Positions 34,280 through 43,525 of a DNA stretch of 64,000 bases are shown in pieces. The stretch's first letter is position 1. Each line of letters begins with the position of its first letter. The notes under the pieces were generated by a model that saw nothing but the letters and a program-made list of their open reading frames with translations, searched no databases and was not told where the DNA came from. Made by a program: the position numbers and the translations under genes. The DNA is from Roseateles saccharophilus (GTDB taxonomy: Bacteria > Pseudomonadota > Gammaproteobacteria > Burkholderiales > Burkholderiaceae_C), in contig NZ_SMBU01000009.1 of the NCBI RefSeq assembly GCF_004342485.1, positions 124,780 to 188,779 of the forward strand. The letters are read 5' to 3'.

Positions 34280-36112
34280 CTATTCGGCGATGCAGGCCCG
34301 GTTCTTGCCGGTGTGCTTGGCCTCGTAGAGGGCCACATCGGCGCGGTCCAGCGCCGCTTCCAGCGTCTCGCCGGGGCGGTACAGCGTGACGCCGGCCGAG
34401 AAGGTCACGAAGACGTCCTTGCCCTCGTGGCTGAAGAGGGCGGCCGACAGCGAGCGCTGCAGGCGCACCAGCACGGCCTGGGCCTCGTCCAGCGGCGTGT
34501 CGGGCAGCATCAGCACGAACTCCTCGCCGCCATAGCGCGCCACCATGTCGCCCGGGCGCAGCGAGGCCTGGGTGCGCTCGGCCAGCGACTTCAGCGCGAT
34601 GTCGCCGGCGTGGTGGCCCAGGCTGTCGTTGAGCTTCTTGAAGTTGTCGATGTCCAGCAGCGCCAATGCGACGCGGGTCGACTCGCGCTCGGCCTTGGCC
34701 TGCTCGATGCCGAAGGCCTGGATCAGGCCGCGGCGGTTGGCGACCTGGGTCAGCTGGTCGGTGTGGACCTCGTTGGACAGGCGGCGCAGTTCGCCCTCCA
34801 GCTCGTCGACGCGTTGCGTCAGCGCGGCGGCGCGGTCGTGCTCCAGCGTGAGGCGGGCCTGGGTCTGGGCGACCAGGCCCTGCACGCTGCGGCTCTCCTC
34901 GACCATCTCGCGCACGGTGCCGGCCAGGCTTTCCAGCGAGTCGGCCTGCTCGATGGCGTCGGCGTAGCGGCCGACATTGTTCTGGAAGCGGTCGGTGTGC
35001 TGGCCCAGCTCGCCCAGCTCGGCCAGCATGCGCTGGATCAGGCCCTTGAGCGCGTCGCGCGCCCGGGAGCGTTCCTCGCGCAGTGAGCGCTGGCGCTCGC
35101 GTGTGCCGGCCAGCAGCTCGGAGACGGTGCGCACGCCTCGGCCCGACAGGCCCTGGGCCAATGTCTGGTTCATGGCCTCGGCCTGGCCCTGGGCCCAGGA
35201 GTCGTCCTCGGCCAGGTCGACGAGGCTGGAGCTCAGCTCGCGGCACAGGCCGCCGAGCTCGTCGAAGAGGTGGCGGCGATGGTCCAGCAGGTGGCGGGCG
35301 CGCAGGCACAGCGTGGCCATCTGGGCGGCGCGCTCGGGCGTGGCGCCGCCCGCCTTCAGCTCGGCCTGGGCGGCCTCGAGCTCGCGCATCAGCGCGTCGG
35401 CCGGCGTGGCCTCGGTCTGCGGCGAGCGCAGCGCGTGGCGCACGGTGGCGTTCAGTTCGCCGCCGATCTCGGGCCAGTGCGTCGGCGCCATGGCCGGCAC
35501 CGGGGCGGGCTCGCGCAGGCCGGTGCGGCTGCTGTCGGCGAAGTTGGAATCGGCGAAGCCGGTGTCGCTGAAGAACTGGCTGGGCGTGCCGCCGTCCTCG
35601 CCGGCCTCGACCTCGCTGCCCTCGCTGTCCTTGTCCCAGCTCTGGATCAGCTGGCCCAGGCGCTTGACGAGCTTGTGGCCGTCGGTGCGGGTCAGCTCCA
35701 GCACGCGGGCGATGCCGTCCTTCTTGCGCGCCAGCGTCCATTGCCGGCCACCGCGCTCCAGGCCGCGCACCAGGCGCTCGATGGCCTGGGCCAGGGCCTC
35801 GGCCTGGGCACCGGGGCCGGCGACGTCGAGCAGCTTCTCGACCTCGCGCAGCAGTTCGTCGTAGCGCTGCTCGCGCAGCGCGGTCTGCAGCTCCTGGCGC
35901 GTCGTTCCCGAGGGCAGGGCCAGGCTGATCAGCCGGGACAGCAGCTGCTGCACACGCTCCGGCACGCCGGCATGGGCGGCGGGCTGGCTCTCGGTGCCGG
36001 CCTCGATCGCATAGGCGCGGGCGTAGTTCTCGGGTGTGGGCTCCAGCCGGGCCTGGGCCAGGCGCTGCAGTGCAGCCTTGGCGAGTTGGGCCGGCGGGAG
36101 CTGGGAGCGCAT
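34280..36112 (-). CDS. Diguanylate cyclase (GGDEF) with long N-terminal helical region
   Basis: Makes cyclic di-GMP from two GTP. The last 170 of 610 residues are a GGDEF domain with active-site GGEEF in ARYGGEEFVLMLPD (about residue 528) and an intact inhibitory site RPGD exactly five residues before it, so product feedback is expected. The first 430 residues are helical and mostly coiled coil, with no membrane segment; the input is unknown. ATG 36112 overlaps the stop of the upstream REC-GGDEF-EAL gene (ATGA), so the two are coupled. The frame is open much further upstream, but that part shadows the neighbouring gene. Confidence 0.93.
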   Translation of the reverse strand: MRSQLPPAQLAKAALQRLAQARLEPTPENYARAYAIEAGTESQPAAHAGVPERVQQLLSRLISLALPSGTTRQELQTALREQRYDELLREVEKLLDVAGPGAQAEALAQAIERLVRGLERGGRQWTLARKKDGIARVLELTRTDGHKLVKRLGQLIQSWDKDSEGSEVEAGEDGGTPSQFFSDTGFADSNFADSSRTGLREPAPVPAMAPTHWPEIGGELNATVRHALRSPQTEATPADALMRELEAAQAELKAGGATPERAAQMATLCLRARHLLDHRRHLFDELGGLCRELSSSLVDLAEDDSWAQGQAEAMNQTLAQGLSGRGVRTVSELLAGTRERQRSLREERSRARDALKGLIQRMLAELGELGQHTDRFQNNVGRYADAIEQADSLESLAGTVREMVEESRSVQGLVAQTQARLTLEHDRAAALTQRVDELEGELRRLSNEVHTDQLTQVANRRGLIQAFGIEQAKAERESTRVALALLDIDNFKKLNDSLGHHAGDIALKSLAERTQASLRPGDMVARYGGEEFVLMLPDTPLDEAQAVLVRLQRSLSAALFSHEGKDVFVTFSAGVTLYRPGETLEAALDRADVALYEAKHTGKNRACIAE

Positions 36113-38334
36113 CAGCGGTGTCCTAGCGAGGCCAGGTCGTTGCTGCCGTCGGCCTGCGTGATCCACGGTGCCTTGCGCGGCAGCACGGTCTGGGCGATCC
36201 AGCGCTCCAGTTCGTCGGCCGGCAGCGGCTTGCTGAACAGGAAGCCCTGCATCAGCGAGCAGCCCAGGCGGTGCAGCACCTCCATCTGGCGCAGCGTCTC
36301 GACGCCCTCGGCGATGACGCGCAGGCCCAGGGCCCGCGCCAGCGCGATGATGGCGGTGACGACGGCTGAGCTCTGCGGCGTGATGCCGAGGTCGCGCACG
36401 AAGGTGCGGTCCACCTTGACCTCGGAGATCGGCAGCGTGGTCAGGTAGGCCAGCGACGAATAGCCGGTGCCGAAGTCGTCGATGGAGATCTCGACGCCGA
36501 CCTCGTTCAGACGGTGCAGGGACGGGATGACGTTCTGCAGGTCCTTCATCAGGTTGTTCTCGGTGATCTCGAGCTGGATGGAGCGGTGCGGCACGCCGTA
36601 GGCGCTGACGCACTGGTGGATGTGCTCGACGAGATCGGTGCGCTCGAACAGCCGGCTGGGCAGGTTGACCGCGATGGAATCGGAGAAGCCGAACTGCAGC
36701 GACCACAGCTTGGCCTGGCGGGCAGCCTCCTTCAGCGCCCACTCGGAGAGCGGCACGATGAGGCCGGTTTCTTCCGCCAGCGGGATGAAGTCGGCCGGCG
36801 GCACCAGCACATTGCCGCGCTGCCAGCGCATCAGCGCCTCGGCGCCCACCATGCGGGCGGCGCGCACATCGATCTTGGGCTGGTAGTGCAGCACGATCTC
36901 GTTGCGCTCCAGTGCCTTGTGCAGTGCGCTCTCCAGCTCCAGCTTCTGCTTGCCGTGGCCGGCCAGCTGCGGCGAGTAGACGGCCGAGGCGTTGCGGCCC
37001 TGGCTCTTGACCGCGTACATGGCCACGTCGGAATTGCGCAGCAGGTCGGCCATGGTCTGGCCGTCGCGCGGATAGAGCGCGATGCCGACGCTGGCGGTTA
37101 CGAAGCATTCCTGGCCGCCGACGAAGATCGGCTCGCGCAGCGAGTCCAGCACGCGCTGGGCCACGCGCTCGGCGTCGCGCTCGTCGGTCACCTCGGGCAG
37201 CAGGGCGACGAACTCGTCGCCGCCCAGGCGGCCCACGGCTTCCAGGCCGCGGTGGCTGCGATTGGACAGGCCCTCCAGCACGCCTTCCATGATCTGGTCG
37301 GAATGGCGCACGCAGCCACGCAGGCGCCGGCCGACCTCGACCAGCAGCTCGTCCCCGGCCGCGTGGCCGAGGGTGTCGTTGATGACCTTGAAGCGGTCCA
37401 GGTCGATCAGCAGCAGGCCGACCTCGTGGCCGCCGCGGCGCGCGCTCTCGATGGCGCGCTCGACGCGCCAGATCAGCTGGCGGCGGTTGGGCAGGCCGGT
37501 GAGGGCATCGAAATGGGCCAGCTGGCGGATGCGGTCCTCGGCCTGGCGGCGGTCGGTCACGTCCTGCAGGATGCCGGTGTAGCCGTTGACGCCGCCCTGC
37601 TCGTTGAACTCGGGCTCGGCCTCGATGTGCACGACGCGCTGGCGGCCGTCGGGCAGGGTCAGCGGCAGGTCGGTGACGAGGACGGAGGTGTGGGCGATGA
37701 CGTCGCGCAGCAGGCGCAGGAAGACGTGGCGGTCGTCGTGCGGCACCATGCGCATCACGCCGACGAAGTCGAGCCGGTCCTGCGGGCCGCGGCCGAACAC
37801 GCGCAGGCCCTCGGCCGAGATCATGAAGCTGGCCGCGACGCCGCGCCGCCATTCGAAGCTGCCCATGCGCGCCAGGTCCTGGGCACGGGCCAGCTTGGCC
37901 TTGCTGCGTTCCAGCTCCAGCCGCGTGCGCGAGCTGCGCAGCAGGTAGCGCAGCCGGCCTTCCAGCAGGCTCCACTGCGGCGACTTGACGAAGAAGTCCG
38001 TCGCACCGGCCTGGTAGGCGCGGTTGATCGAGGCTTCGTCGTCGAGGCCGGTCAGCATCAGCACCGGCAGGGATTCGAAGCCCGGCGTGGCGCGCAGCAG
38101 CGAGCAGGTCTCGAAGCCGTCGAGCTCGGGCATCAGCGCGTCCAGCACGACGACGTCGGGCGTGCGCGTGGACAGCTGGGCGAGGGCGTCGCTGCCGCTG
38201 TTGGTTTCGATGACGTCGAAGCCGCGCTCGCGCAGCGCGGCGGCGGTCAGCAGCAGGTTGACCTCGTCGTCGTCCACCAGCAGCACGCGCGGCTGGTGCG
38301 TCAGGTCGTCGAGGGCTTGACCGGGTGGCAGCAT
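36112..38334 (-). CDS. Response regulator with PAS, GGDEF and EAL domains
   Basis: 740 residues: REC (about 15-135, phospho-Asp65 in VVVLDALMPELDGF), PAS (about 160-285), GGDEF (about 295-475) and EAL (about 490-735). The GGDEF motif is intact (RLGGDEFVALLPE) but an insert of about 20 residues (HSDQIMEGVLEGLSNRSHRG region) separates it from the expected RxxD site. EAL residues needed for phosphodiesterase activity are present: EALMRW, LEITENN, DDFGTGYSSLAYL, KVDRTFV, AEGVET. It may both make and degrade c-di-GMP under phosphorelay control. Start ATG 38334; an Hpt gene ends 11 bases upstream. Confidence 0.93.
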   Translation of the reverse strand: MLPPGQALDDLTHQPRVLLVDDDEVNLLLTAAALRERGFDVIETNSGSDALAQLSTRTPDVVVLDALMPELDGFETCSLLRATPGFESLPVLMLTGLDDEASINRAYQAGATDFFVKSPQWSLLEGRLRYLLRSSRTRLELERSKAKLARAQDLARMGSFEWRRGVAASFMISAEGLRVFGRGPQDRLDFVGVMRMVPHDDRHVFLRLLRDVIAHTSVLVTDLPLTLPDGRQRVVHIEAEPEFNEQGGVNGYTGILQDVTDRRQAEDRIRQLAHFDALTGLPNRRQLIWRVERAIESARRGGHEVGLLLIDLDRFKVINDTLGHAAGDELLVEVGRRLRGCVRHSDQIMEGVLEGLSNRSHRGLEAVGRLGGDEFVALLPEVTDERDAERVAQRVLDSLREPIFVGGQECFVTASVGIALYPRDGQTMADLLRNSDVAMYAVKSQGRNASAVYSPQLAGHGKQKLELESALHKALERNEIVLHYQPKIDVRAARMVGAEALMRWQRGNVLVPPADFIPLAEETGLIVPLSEWALKEAARQAKLWSLQFGFSDSIAVNLPSRLFERTDLVEHIHQCVSAYGVPHRSIQLEITENNLMKDLQNVIPSLHRLNEVGVEISIDDFGTGYSSLAYLTTLPISEVKVDRTFVRDLGITPQSSAVVTAIIALARALGLRVIAEGVETLRQMEVLHRLGCSLMQGFLFSKPLPADELERWIAQTVLPRKAPWITQADGSNDLASLGHR

Positions 38335-38345
38335 TGGGCTGGGCG

Positions 38346-38729
38346 TCACAGCAGCGCGGCGAGTGCCACGCGTACCTGTTGGATGTCTTGGAGCATAGCG
38401 TCGAGTTGCGTGGCCAGGCCCTCCATGCGGCCCTCGCGCACCCGCGCTTCGATGTCCGCGCAACGGGCCGACAGGGCCATCGCGCCGAGGCTGGCCGAGG
38501 AGGACTTCAGCGTGTGGCTGACATGGCGCACGACGGCGAGGTCCGGCTCGGCGCTTTCGCGGGCGCGGGCAAGGTCGGGCAGCAGGCGTTCGAGCGAGCT
38601 GGAAAAGGCATTGACGACCCGTTCCAGCAGCTTGTTGCCCCCGGTCGGGTCGAGCTCGCGCAGGCGACGGATCGCCTCGGGGTCGAGCAGGGCAGGGTGC
38701 GGGGAGGCTGTCATGTTGAGGTTGTGCAT
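38346..38729 (-). CDS. Hpt (histidine phosphotransfer) domain protein
   Basis: 127 residues, a single Hpt four-helix bundle with phospho-accepting His72 in RHVSHTLKSSSASLGA. It is the first gene of hpt, REC-GGDEF-EAL and diguanylate cyclase, so it probably passes phosphate to the REC domain of its neighbour from a kinase such as the one divergently encoded at 38856. ATG 38729 has GGAG six bases upstream; a second ATG at 38714 is in frame. Confidence 0.9.
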   Translation of the reverse strand: MHNLNMTASPHPALLDPEAIRRLRELDPTGGNKLLERVVNAFSSSLERLLPDLARARESAEPDLAVVRHVSHTLKSSSASLGAMALSARCADIEARVREGRMEGLATQLDAMLQDIQQVRVALAALL

Positions 38730-38855
38730 GAGCACTCCGCAAATGTATCTCGGCCGGCCGGGGGGGATGGCGCGACGGAATGCACGGAATCGACCCTTGC
38801 AAGCCCTTGGTTCATATGCACATTCGGCCCGGAAGCGCTGCCTACAATGCCCCGC

Positions 38856-40190
38856 ATGAACAGCCTCAGCGACGACAGCGCGCTCACGCCGCGCCGCCAG
38901 GAGCGGCGCCTGCCGATGCGGCTGGTGGTGCTGGGCTTGGGCGGCGCGGCCCTGCTGATGCTGATGCTGGGCGTCCTGGTCGTGCTGGCGCTGATGCGGG
39001 CCTGGGGCGGCGAGATCGGCCTCGTGCACGCCGCCCTGGTGCTGACGGCCTTCTTCACCGGCGTCATGGTGCTCACCGCGGCGGCGCTGGGCTGGCATGC
39101 CGGCGTGCGCCTGACGCGCCAGCGCCTGGCCGAGCCGCTGCGCGAGGCGCGCCAGCAGGTGCTGATGCAGGCCCAGCTGCAACGCGACTGGCAATGGGCC
39201 ACCGACGCCGAGCACCGCCTGGTGCGCTGGCAGGCACCGCAGGGCGCGCCAGCGTCCAGCTGGGTGGGTACCGCGCCCGGCTCGCAGAAGCTGTGGGAGC
39301 GTTTCGAGGCGGCCGAGCCGGCCGCCCAGCTGCGCCAGCGCCTGGACGCCCGCCAGCCCTTCGCCGAGCTGCCGCTCGGTGCCGCTTCGGGCGATGCTCG
39401 CTGGCGCCTGCAGGGCCTGCCCTGCATCGATTCGCAGGGCCATTTCGCCGGCTACCTGGGTACGGCCCGGATCGAGAACGCGGCCGCCGCTACGCCGCCG
39501 CAGGCCGCCGTAGCGGCCGACCCGGCCGCCGAGCACGAGTCCTTCAGCTACACGGTCTCCCACGACCTGCGCGCACCGCTGCGCGTCGTCGAGGGTTTCG
39601 CGCGCATCCTGAAGGAGGACTATGGCGCGCGGCTGGACCGGGTCGGCAACGACCATCTGGACCGCGTCCTGAGCGCCAGCGCGCGCATGAACAGCATGAT
39701 CGACGCGCTGCTGTCGCTGAGCCAGCTGAGCACTCGGCCGCTGGCCCGCCAGCCGGTCAACCTGTCCCAGCTTGCCGGCTTCGTGATGGAGGAACTGCGG
39801 CGTTCCGCGCCGCAGCGCGAGCTGGTGCTGGACATCGAGCCCGACCTCGTCGTGCAGGGCGATCCGACGCTGCTGCGCATGGTGCTGGAGAACCTGCTGG
39901 GCAATGCCTGGAAGTACAGCGCCAAGACGGACCGCACCGAGATCCGTTTCGGCAGCGCCCAGCAGGACGGGCGGCGCGTCTTCGTCGTGTCGGACAACGG
40001 CGCGGGTTTCGACATGCGTTTCGCCGAACGCCTGTTCGGCGTCTTCCAGCGCCTGCACAGCGCCAGCGACTTCCAAGGCACGGGCGTGGGCCTGGCCCTG
40101 GTGCGCCGCATCGTGCGCCGCCATGGCGGCGACATCTGGGCCGAGTCGGCCGTGGGCGAGGGCTCGCGCTTCTACTTCACCCTGGCCTGA
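38856..40190 (+). CDS. Membrane sensor histidine kinase
   Basis: 444 residues: two N-terminal membrane helices (about 22-46 and 56-80), a PAS-like segment, then HisKA with His236 in SYTVSHDLRAPLRVVEGFARIL and HATPase with ENLLGNAWKYSAK (N box), DNGAGFDM (G1) and GTGVGLALVRRIVRRHGG (G2). There is almost no periplasmic loop, so the signal is probably intramembrane or cytoplasmic. It diverges from the Hpt gene, a likely partner. A TACAAT -10-like sequence sits at 38843-38848, only eight bases before ATG 38856, so the mRNA may be leaderless; ATG 38847 is the alternative start. Confidence 0.92.
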   Translation: MNSLSDDSALTPRRQERRLPMRLVVLGLGGAALLMLMLGVLVVLALMRAWGGEIGLVHAALVLTAFFTGVMVLTAAALGWHAGVRLTRQRLAEPLREARQQVLMQAQLQRDWQWATDAEHRLVRWQAPQGAPASSWVGTAPGSQKLWERFEAAEPAAQLRQRLDARQPFAELPLGAASGDARWRLQGLPCIDSQGHFAGYLGTARIENAAAATPPQAAVAADPAAEHESFSYTVSHDLRAPLRVVEGFARILKEDYGARLDRVGNDHLDRVLSASARMNSMIDALLSLSQLSTRPLARQPVNLSQLAGFVMEELRRSAPQRELVLDIEPDLVVQGDPTLLRMVLENLLGNAWKYSAKTDRTEIRFGSAQQDGRRVFVVSDNGAGFDMRFAERLFGVFQRLHSASDFQGTGVGLALVRRIVRRHGGDIWAESAVGEGSRFYFTLA

Positions 40191-40235
40191 GGCCCCTCGT
40201 CCAGTCGCGCCCTGCTGAACGCGGGCGCGTCTGGC

Positions 40236-40380
40236 CGGTCTTGCAGACCGCGCTGCGGACAGTGCCGCAGCTCTTCGCCAGGCACGTCGAGCCCACTGGG
40301 CTCAACGTGTCCGGGCTCAGCCCCTGAGGGGACGGCGATGCTCGCGGGGAAGGCCCCGCTCGGCGCTCGGCCCGCAGGCA
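40236..40380 (+). repeat. Intergenic hairpin repeat, family B copy 3 (inverted partner of 62598-62709)
   Basis: Positions 40236-40347 match the reverse complement of 62598-62709 with about five differences in 112 bases. It contains the hairpin CACGTCGAGCCC act GGGCTCAACGTG (40283-40309) inside the same framework (CCAGGCAC before, GTGTCCGGGCTC after) that surrounds a different stem at 10250-10276. The 3' part has GGCGATG and the CTCGGCGCTCGGCCCG text that is also at 8948 in inverse order. It fills the gap between the convergent sensor kinase and ANTAR regulator. Confidence 0.75.
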
Positions 40381-40407
40381 GGCACGACGGCCGCCCAGAT
40401 CAGTGAT

Positions 40408-40995
40408 TCAGCGCGTGCCCGGACGAGCCAGCAGTTCGACGGCATCGACGATGCGGCGGGCCTGCTCCGGCAGGCTGTGGGCTTCGGCGGCGGCTAGGCT
40501 GGTCAGCCGCGCCAGGGCCTCGTCGCACGGCAGCGAGTAGCGGTGCATCAGCACGCCGACGGCCAGGGATGTCGGGTCCAGCATCGCGGGCAGCCCGGAC
40601 GGCGCTGCCGCAGGGGGGGCGGCCGGCGCCGTCGAGCGCGCGAACGCGGCCTCGACGGCGGGCACGATCTGCGAGATGTCCAGAGGCTTGACGAGGTAGG
40701 CGACGGCGCCCAGCTCCTTGACCTTGGCGACCGTGGCCTCGTCGGCGAAGGCGGACAGGAACATGAAGGGCGTCTGCAGGTATTCGCGCAGATAGGCGGC
40801 CACGTCGAAGCCGGTCAGGCCTTCCATGCGGATGTCGAGCAGGGCCAATTCGGGCCGGTGCTCGCGCGCGAGCAGGATGGCATCGTCGCCGTTGTCGGCA
40901 TCGATGACCTCGAAGCCGGCCTGCGTGAGCCCGTAGCTCAGCGTCGCCAACACCAGACGGTCGTCATCGACGACCAGGATCTTGCCCTTGCTCAC
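40408..40995 (-). CDS. Response regulator with ANTAR RNA-binding domain
   Basis: 195 residues: REC (1-120, phospho-Asp54 in LALLDIRMEGLTGFD) and a C-terminal ANTAR domain (about 140-190: LAVGVLMHRYSLPCDEALARLTSLAAAEAHSLPEQARRIVDA). ANTAR proteins bind paired RNA hairpins and allow transcription through terminators. The start is GTG 40995. It lies 12 bases after the PAS kinase gene at 41008, whose HisKA_2-type core is the usual partner class. The RNA targets are unknown. Confidence 0.9.
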   Translation of the reverse strand: MSKGKILVVDDDRLVLATLSYGLTQAGFEVIDADNGDDAILLAREHRPELALLDIRMEGLTGFDVAAYLREYLQTPFMFLSAFADEATVAKVKELGAVAYLVKPLDISQIVPAVEAAFARSTAPAAPPAAAPSGLPAMLDPTSLAVGVLMHRYSLPCDEALARLTSLAAAEAHSLPEQARRIVDAVELLARPGTR

Positions 40996-41007
40996 CGCGC
41001 CCCTCGT

Positions 41008-43461
41008 TCAAGAACTTGGCTTTGTGGCCGGATTGTGAACCACGCTGGGCGGGATCAACTCCAGCCGGCAAACCACGTCCTCGCCCTGCTGTTCCAGGCT
41101 GAGGATGGCGCTGCGCCGCGGCAGCAGCGCGCGCACCAGGCCCAGGCCCGACACGCCGCTCCTCACGTTCTGCAGCAGGAAACCCTCGGGCAGGCGGCCG
41201 GGGTTGACGATCTCGACCATCACGCCGGCGCTGTCGCAGATCAGCTGGCAGCGCACCTGGGCGCCATTGCCGTGGCGCAGCGCGTTGCCGAGCAGCTCGT
41301 TCAGGCTGAGCGCGATCGGGATGGCCTCGGCCTCGGGCAGGCACCAGTCGTCCAGCAGCGCGCCGCCCTCTGCGGCGGTCGTGATGACGCGGCCCTGCAT
41401 GCGCTGCACCGAGCCGACGATGGCGTCGAACACGCGCTTGAGCATCAGCGGGCCCGCGGCACCCACCTGCAGGCCGTAGACCTGGGCGATGGCCTGCACC
41501 TGGCCGACGGCCTCCTTCAGCACCGGCGCCACCTCGGGGCGGCGCGCGGCGATCTGCTGCAGCAGACCGGCCACGCCCTGCAGGTTGTTCTTGATGCGGT
41601 GGTGCACCTCGCGCACCAGCAGCTCGCGCTGCGAGATGGCGGCCCGCAGCCGCGCCTGCTCGGCGGCGCGCTGCTCGGTCACGTCGCTGGCCACCATCAG
41701 CAGCAGCTCGGGCCCCGTGGCGTCGCTGTCGCCGCCGACGCCGGCCAGATGCAGCAGCCGTGCATCCCAGATGCGCGTGCCCTGCCCGGCGGGCACGTGG
41801 TACTCGCGCTGTACGACGGCCTGCGAGTCCAGCGCCTCGCGCATGTCGGCCACGACCTGGGCGCCCAGCTCGGCGCCGAACAGCTGGGCCGGCGTGCCGC
41901 CCAGCATGGCGGCCTCGGGCCGGCCGGCCAGCGTCGCGGCGGCGTGGTTGAGCTTGACGATGCGCAGGCTGTGGGCCTCGTGCAGCGTGATGGCCAGCGG
42001 TGCGCCTTCGATGACGCGGGCCAGCGAGGCCTGGGCCAGGCGGCTCTGGGCCTCGGCCTGGCGGCGGCGGTCGATGTCCAGCAGCGCATAGGTCAGCTGC
42101 ATCGTGCCATCCTCGCGCGGCGTCTGCACGGCGTTGCCGATGACCCAGAACTCGCGCCCGTCACGGCCACGCAGCCGGCACTCGAACACGTCGGCGCCGG
42201 GCTCGGCGTGGAAGGCGTGGTGGTCGTCGTCCGGGGCCAGCACGCCCATCGGCCGGCCCTGCACATCCTCCAGCTCGCAGCCGAACATGCGCCGCGCCGA
42301 GCGGTTCATCCACTCGATGCCGTCGGGGCCGACGCTGACGATGCCGACCAGCACCGAGTCCAGCACCGCGCGCTCGCTCTCGGCGCGCAGTAGCAGCGCG
42401 CTCTCGGCCTGGGCCTGGGCCGTCACATCTAGCGTGACGACCGAGGTCGAGCGCCGGCCGCCGGCCAGCAGGCCCGGGGCGACGCGGGTCAGCAGCCAGC
42501 GCCGGCCGAGCTCCGGGTGGCGCACGGCATAGCGCACCTCGATGGCATCGCCCTTCTTCAGCGCGCGTTGCAGGCGCTCGAATTCGGGCAGGGAGGCGGG
42601 CTCGACGATGTCGCGGTTGATGCCCTGCAGCGAGCCGGCGGAGGGCTTGGCGCCGGCCTTGAAGGGCGAACCCTTGCGGTGGGCCTTGACCCAGCCGGCC
42701 TCGGGTTGGAAGGTGGCCAGGCCGACGGCGGCGGTGTCCATCAGCGCGTCGAGCTGCTGGTGAGCGAGGTCGCGCTCGTGCAGGGTGCTCTGGTCCTCCA
42801 GCACGGCCAGCAGCATGACGCGGCCGGGCTGGCGCCACAGGCGCAGCCGCGCCTGCAGCCAGCGCTGGCGGCCCTGGGGATCGGCGAATTCGGCCTCGGT
42901 GACGAGGGGGCCGTCCTGTGCATGCTGGGCCGTCAGCGCCGGCAGCGGCGCGCCACGGCTCCAGCCCAGCAGGGCCTGCAGCAGCTCGGGCAGGTCGTTG
43001 AAGTGGCGCGGCGAGCCGGCACACAGCGCGTCGAAGGCGGCATTGCGGCGCAGCAGCGCGCCGCTGGCCGCGTCGGCCAGCAGCAGCGGCAGCGGCGACA
43101 GGGCCAGCCACTCGGCGAGCGGCGGCTCGCCGGGGGCGGCCGCGCTCAGGCGCGCATGCAGCAGCCAGTTGGGGCGCTCGCGCAGCAGGTGCAGCGTAGC
43201 GCGCTGGCCATCGGCGAGCTTGAGCGGCGGGGCGGGTGGCGGGGCGCGGCCGGTGTCTATGGCTGCGGTGGCCTCGCGCAGCCAGGTCTCCAGCCGCGTG
43301 CCGGCCGCGTGGCGCAGCAGCCGCCAGCCCTCGGCGGCATCGGGCCCCAGCCATTCGCGGGCGGCGGGGTTGGCGCGCAGCGCGGACAGGTCGGCCCGCA
43401 GCGTCAGCACCGGGTCGCCGACGAGGTCGATCAGCGCAGCGGAGGCGGGCGGGCCGGCCAT
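41008..43461 (-). CDS. Multi-PAS cytoplasmic histidine kinase (HisKA_2 type)
   Basis: 817 residues with no membrane segment. Four to five PAS-like modules fill residues 10-600 (for example SVGPDGIEWMNRSARRMFGCELEDVQGRPMGVL). The kinase core begins ELLVREVHHRIKNNLQGVAGLLQQIA with His near residue 620, which is the HisKA_2 signature, and the ATP domain has SLNELLGNALRHGNG near residue 725 and GVSGLGLVRALLP. It is transcribed with the ANTAR regulator downstream. Bound ligands, such as haem or flavin, cannot be told. Confidence 0.92.
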   Translation of the reverse strand: MAGPPASAALIDLVGDPVLTLRADLSALRANPAAREWLGPDAAEGWRLLRHAAGTRLETWLREATAAIDTGRAPPPAPPLKLADGQRATLHLLRERPNWLLHARLSAAAPGEPPLAEWLALSPLPLLLADAASGALLRRNAAFDALCAGSPRHFNDLPELLQALLGWSRGAPLPALTAQHAQDGPLVTEAEFADPQGRQRWLQARLRLWRQPGRVMLLAVLEDQSTLHERDLAHQQLDALMDTAAVGLATFQPEAGWVKAHRKGSPFKAGAKPSAGSLQGINRDIVEPASLPEFERLQRALKKGDAIEVRYAVRHPELGRRWLLTRVAPGLLAGGRRSTSVVTLDVTAQAQAESALLLRAESERAVLDSVLVGIVSVGPDGIEWMNRSARRMFGCELEDVQGRPMGVLAPDDDHHAFHAEPGADVFECRLRGRDGREFWVIGNAVQTPREDGTMQLTYALLDIDRRRQAEAQSRLAQASLARVIEGAPLAITLHEAHSLRIVKLNHAAATLAGRPEAAMLGGTPAQLFGAELGAQVVADMREALDSQAVVQREYHVPAGQGTRIWDARLLHLAGVGGDSDATGPELLLMVASDVTEQRAAEQARLRAAISQRELLVREVHHRIKNNLQGVAGLLQQIAARRPEVAPVLKEAVGQVQAIAQVYGLQVGAAGPLMLKRVFDAIVGSVQRMQGRVITTAAEGGALLDDWCLPEAEAIPIALSLNELLGNALRHGNGAQVRCQLICDSAGVMVEIVNPGRLPEGFLLQNVRSGVSGLGLVRALLPRRSAILSLEQQGEDVVCRLELIPPSVVHNPATKPSS

Positions 43462-43525
43462 CGCGCTCAGCCGGGCGGGAGGCCCGTCCGGGCCGGGCCG
43501 TCGATGGCGGGCGAAGGCGCCTCGC

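Noticed and set aside
34280..37975. A single 1231-codon minus-strand frame running through two genes
   Set aside because: Only the part below 36112 resembles a protein family; the rest is a Pro/Arg-rich out-of-frame shadow of the REC-GGDEF-EAL gene.
38809..38848. Full sigma-70 promoter for the membrane kinase
   Set aside because: TACAAT is present, but no acceptable -35 hexamer is found 16-18 bases upstream.
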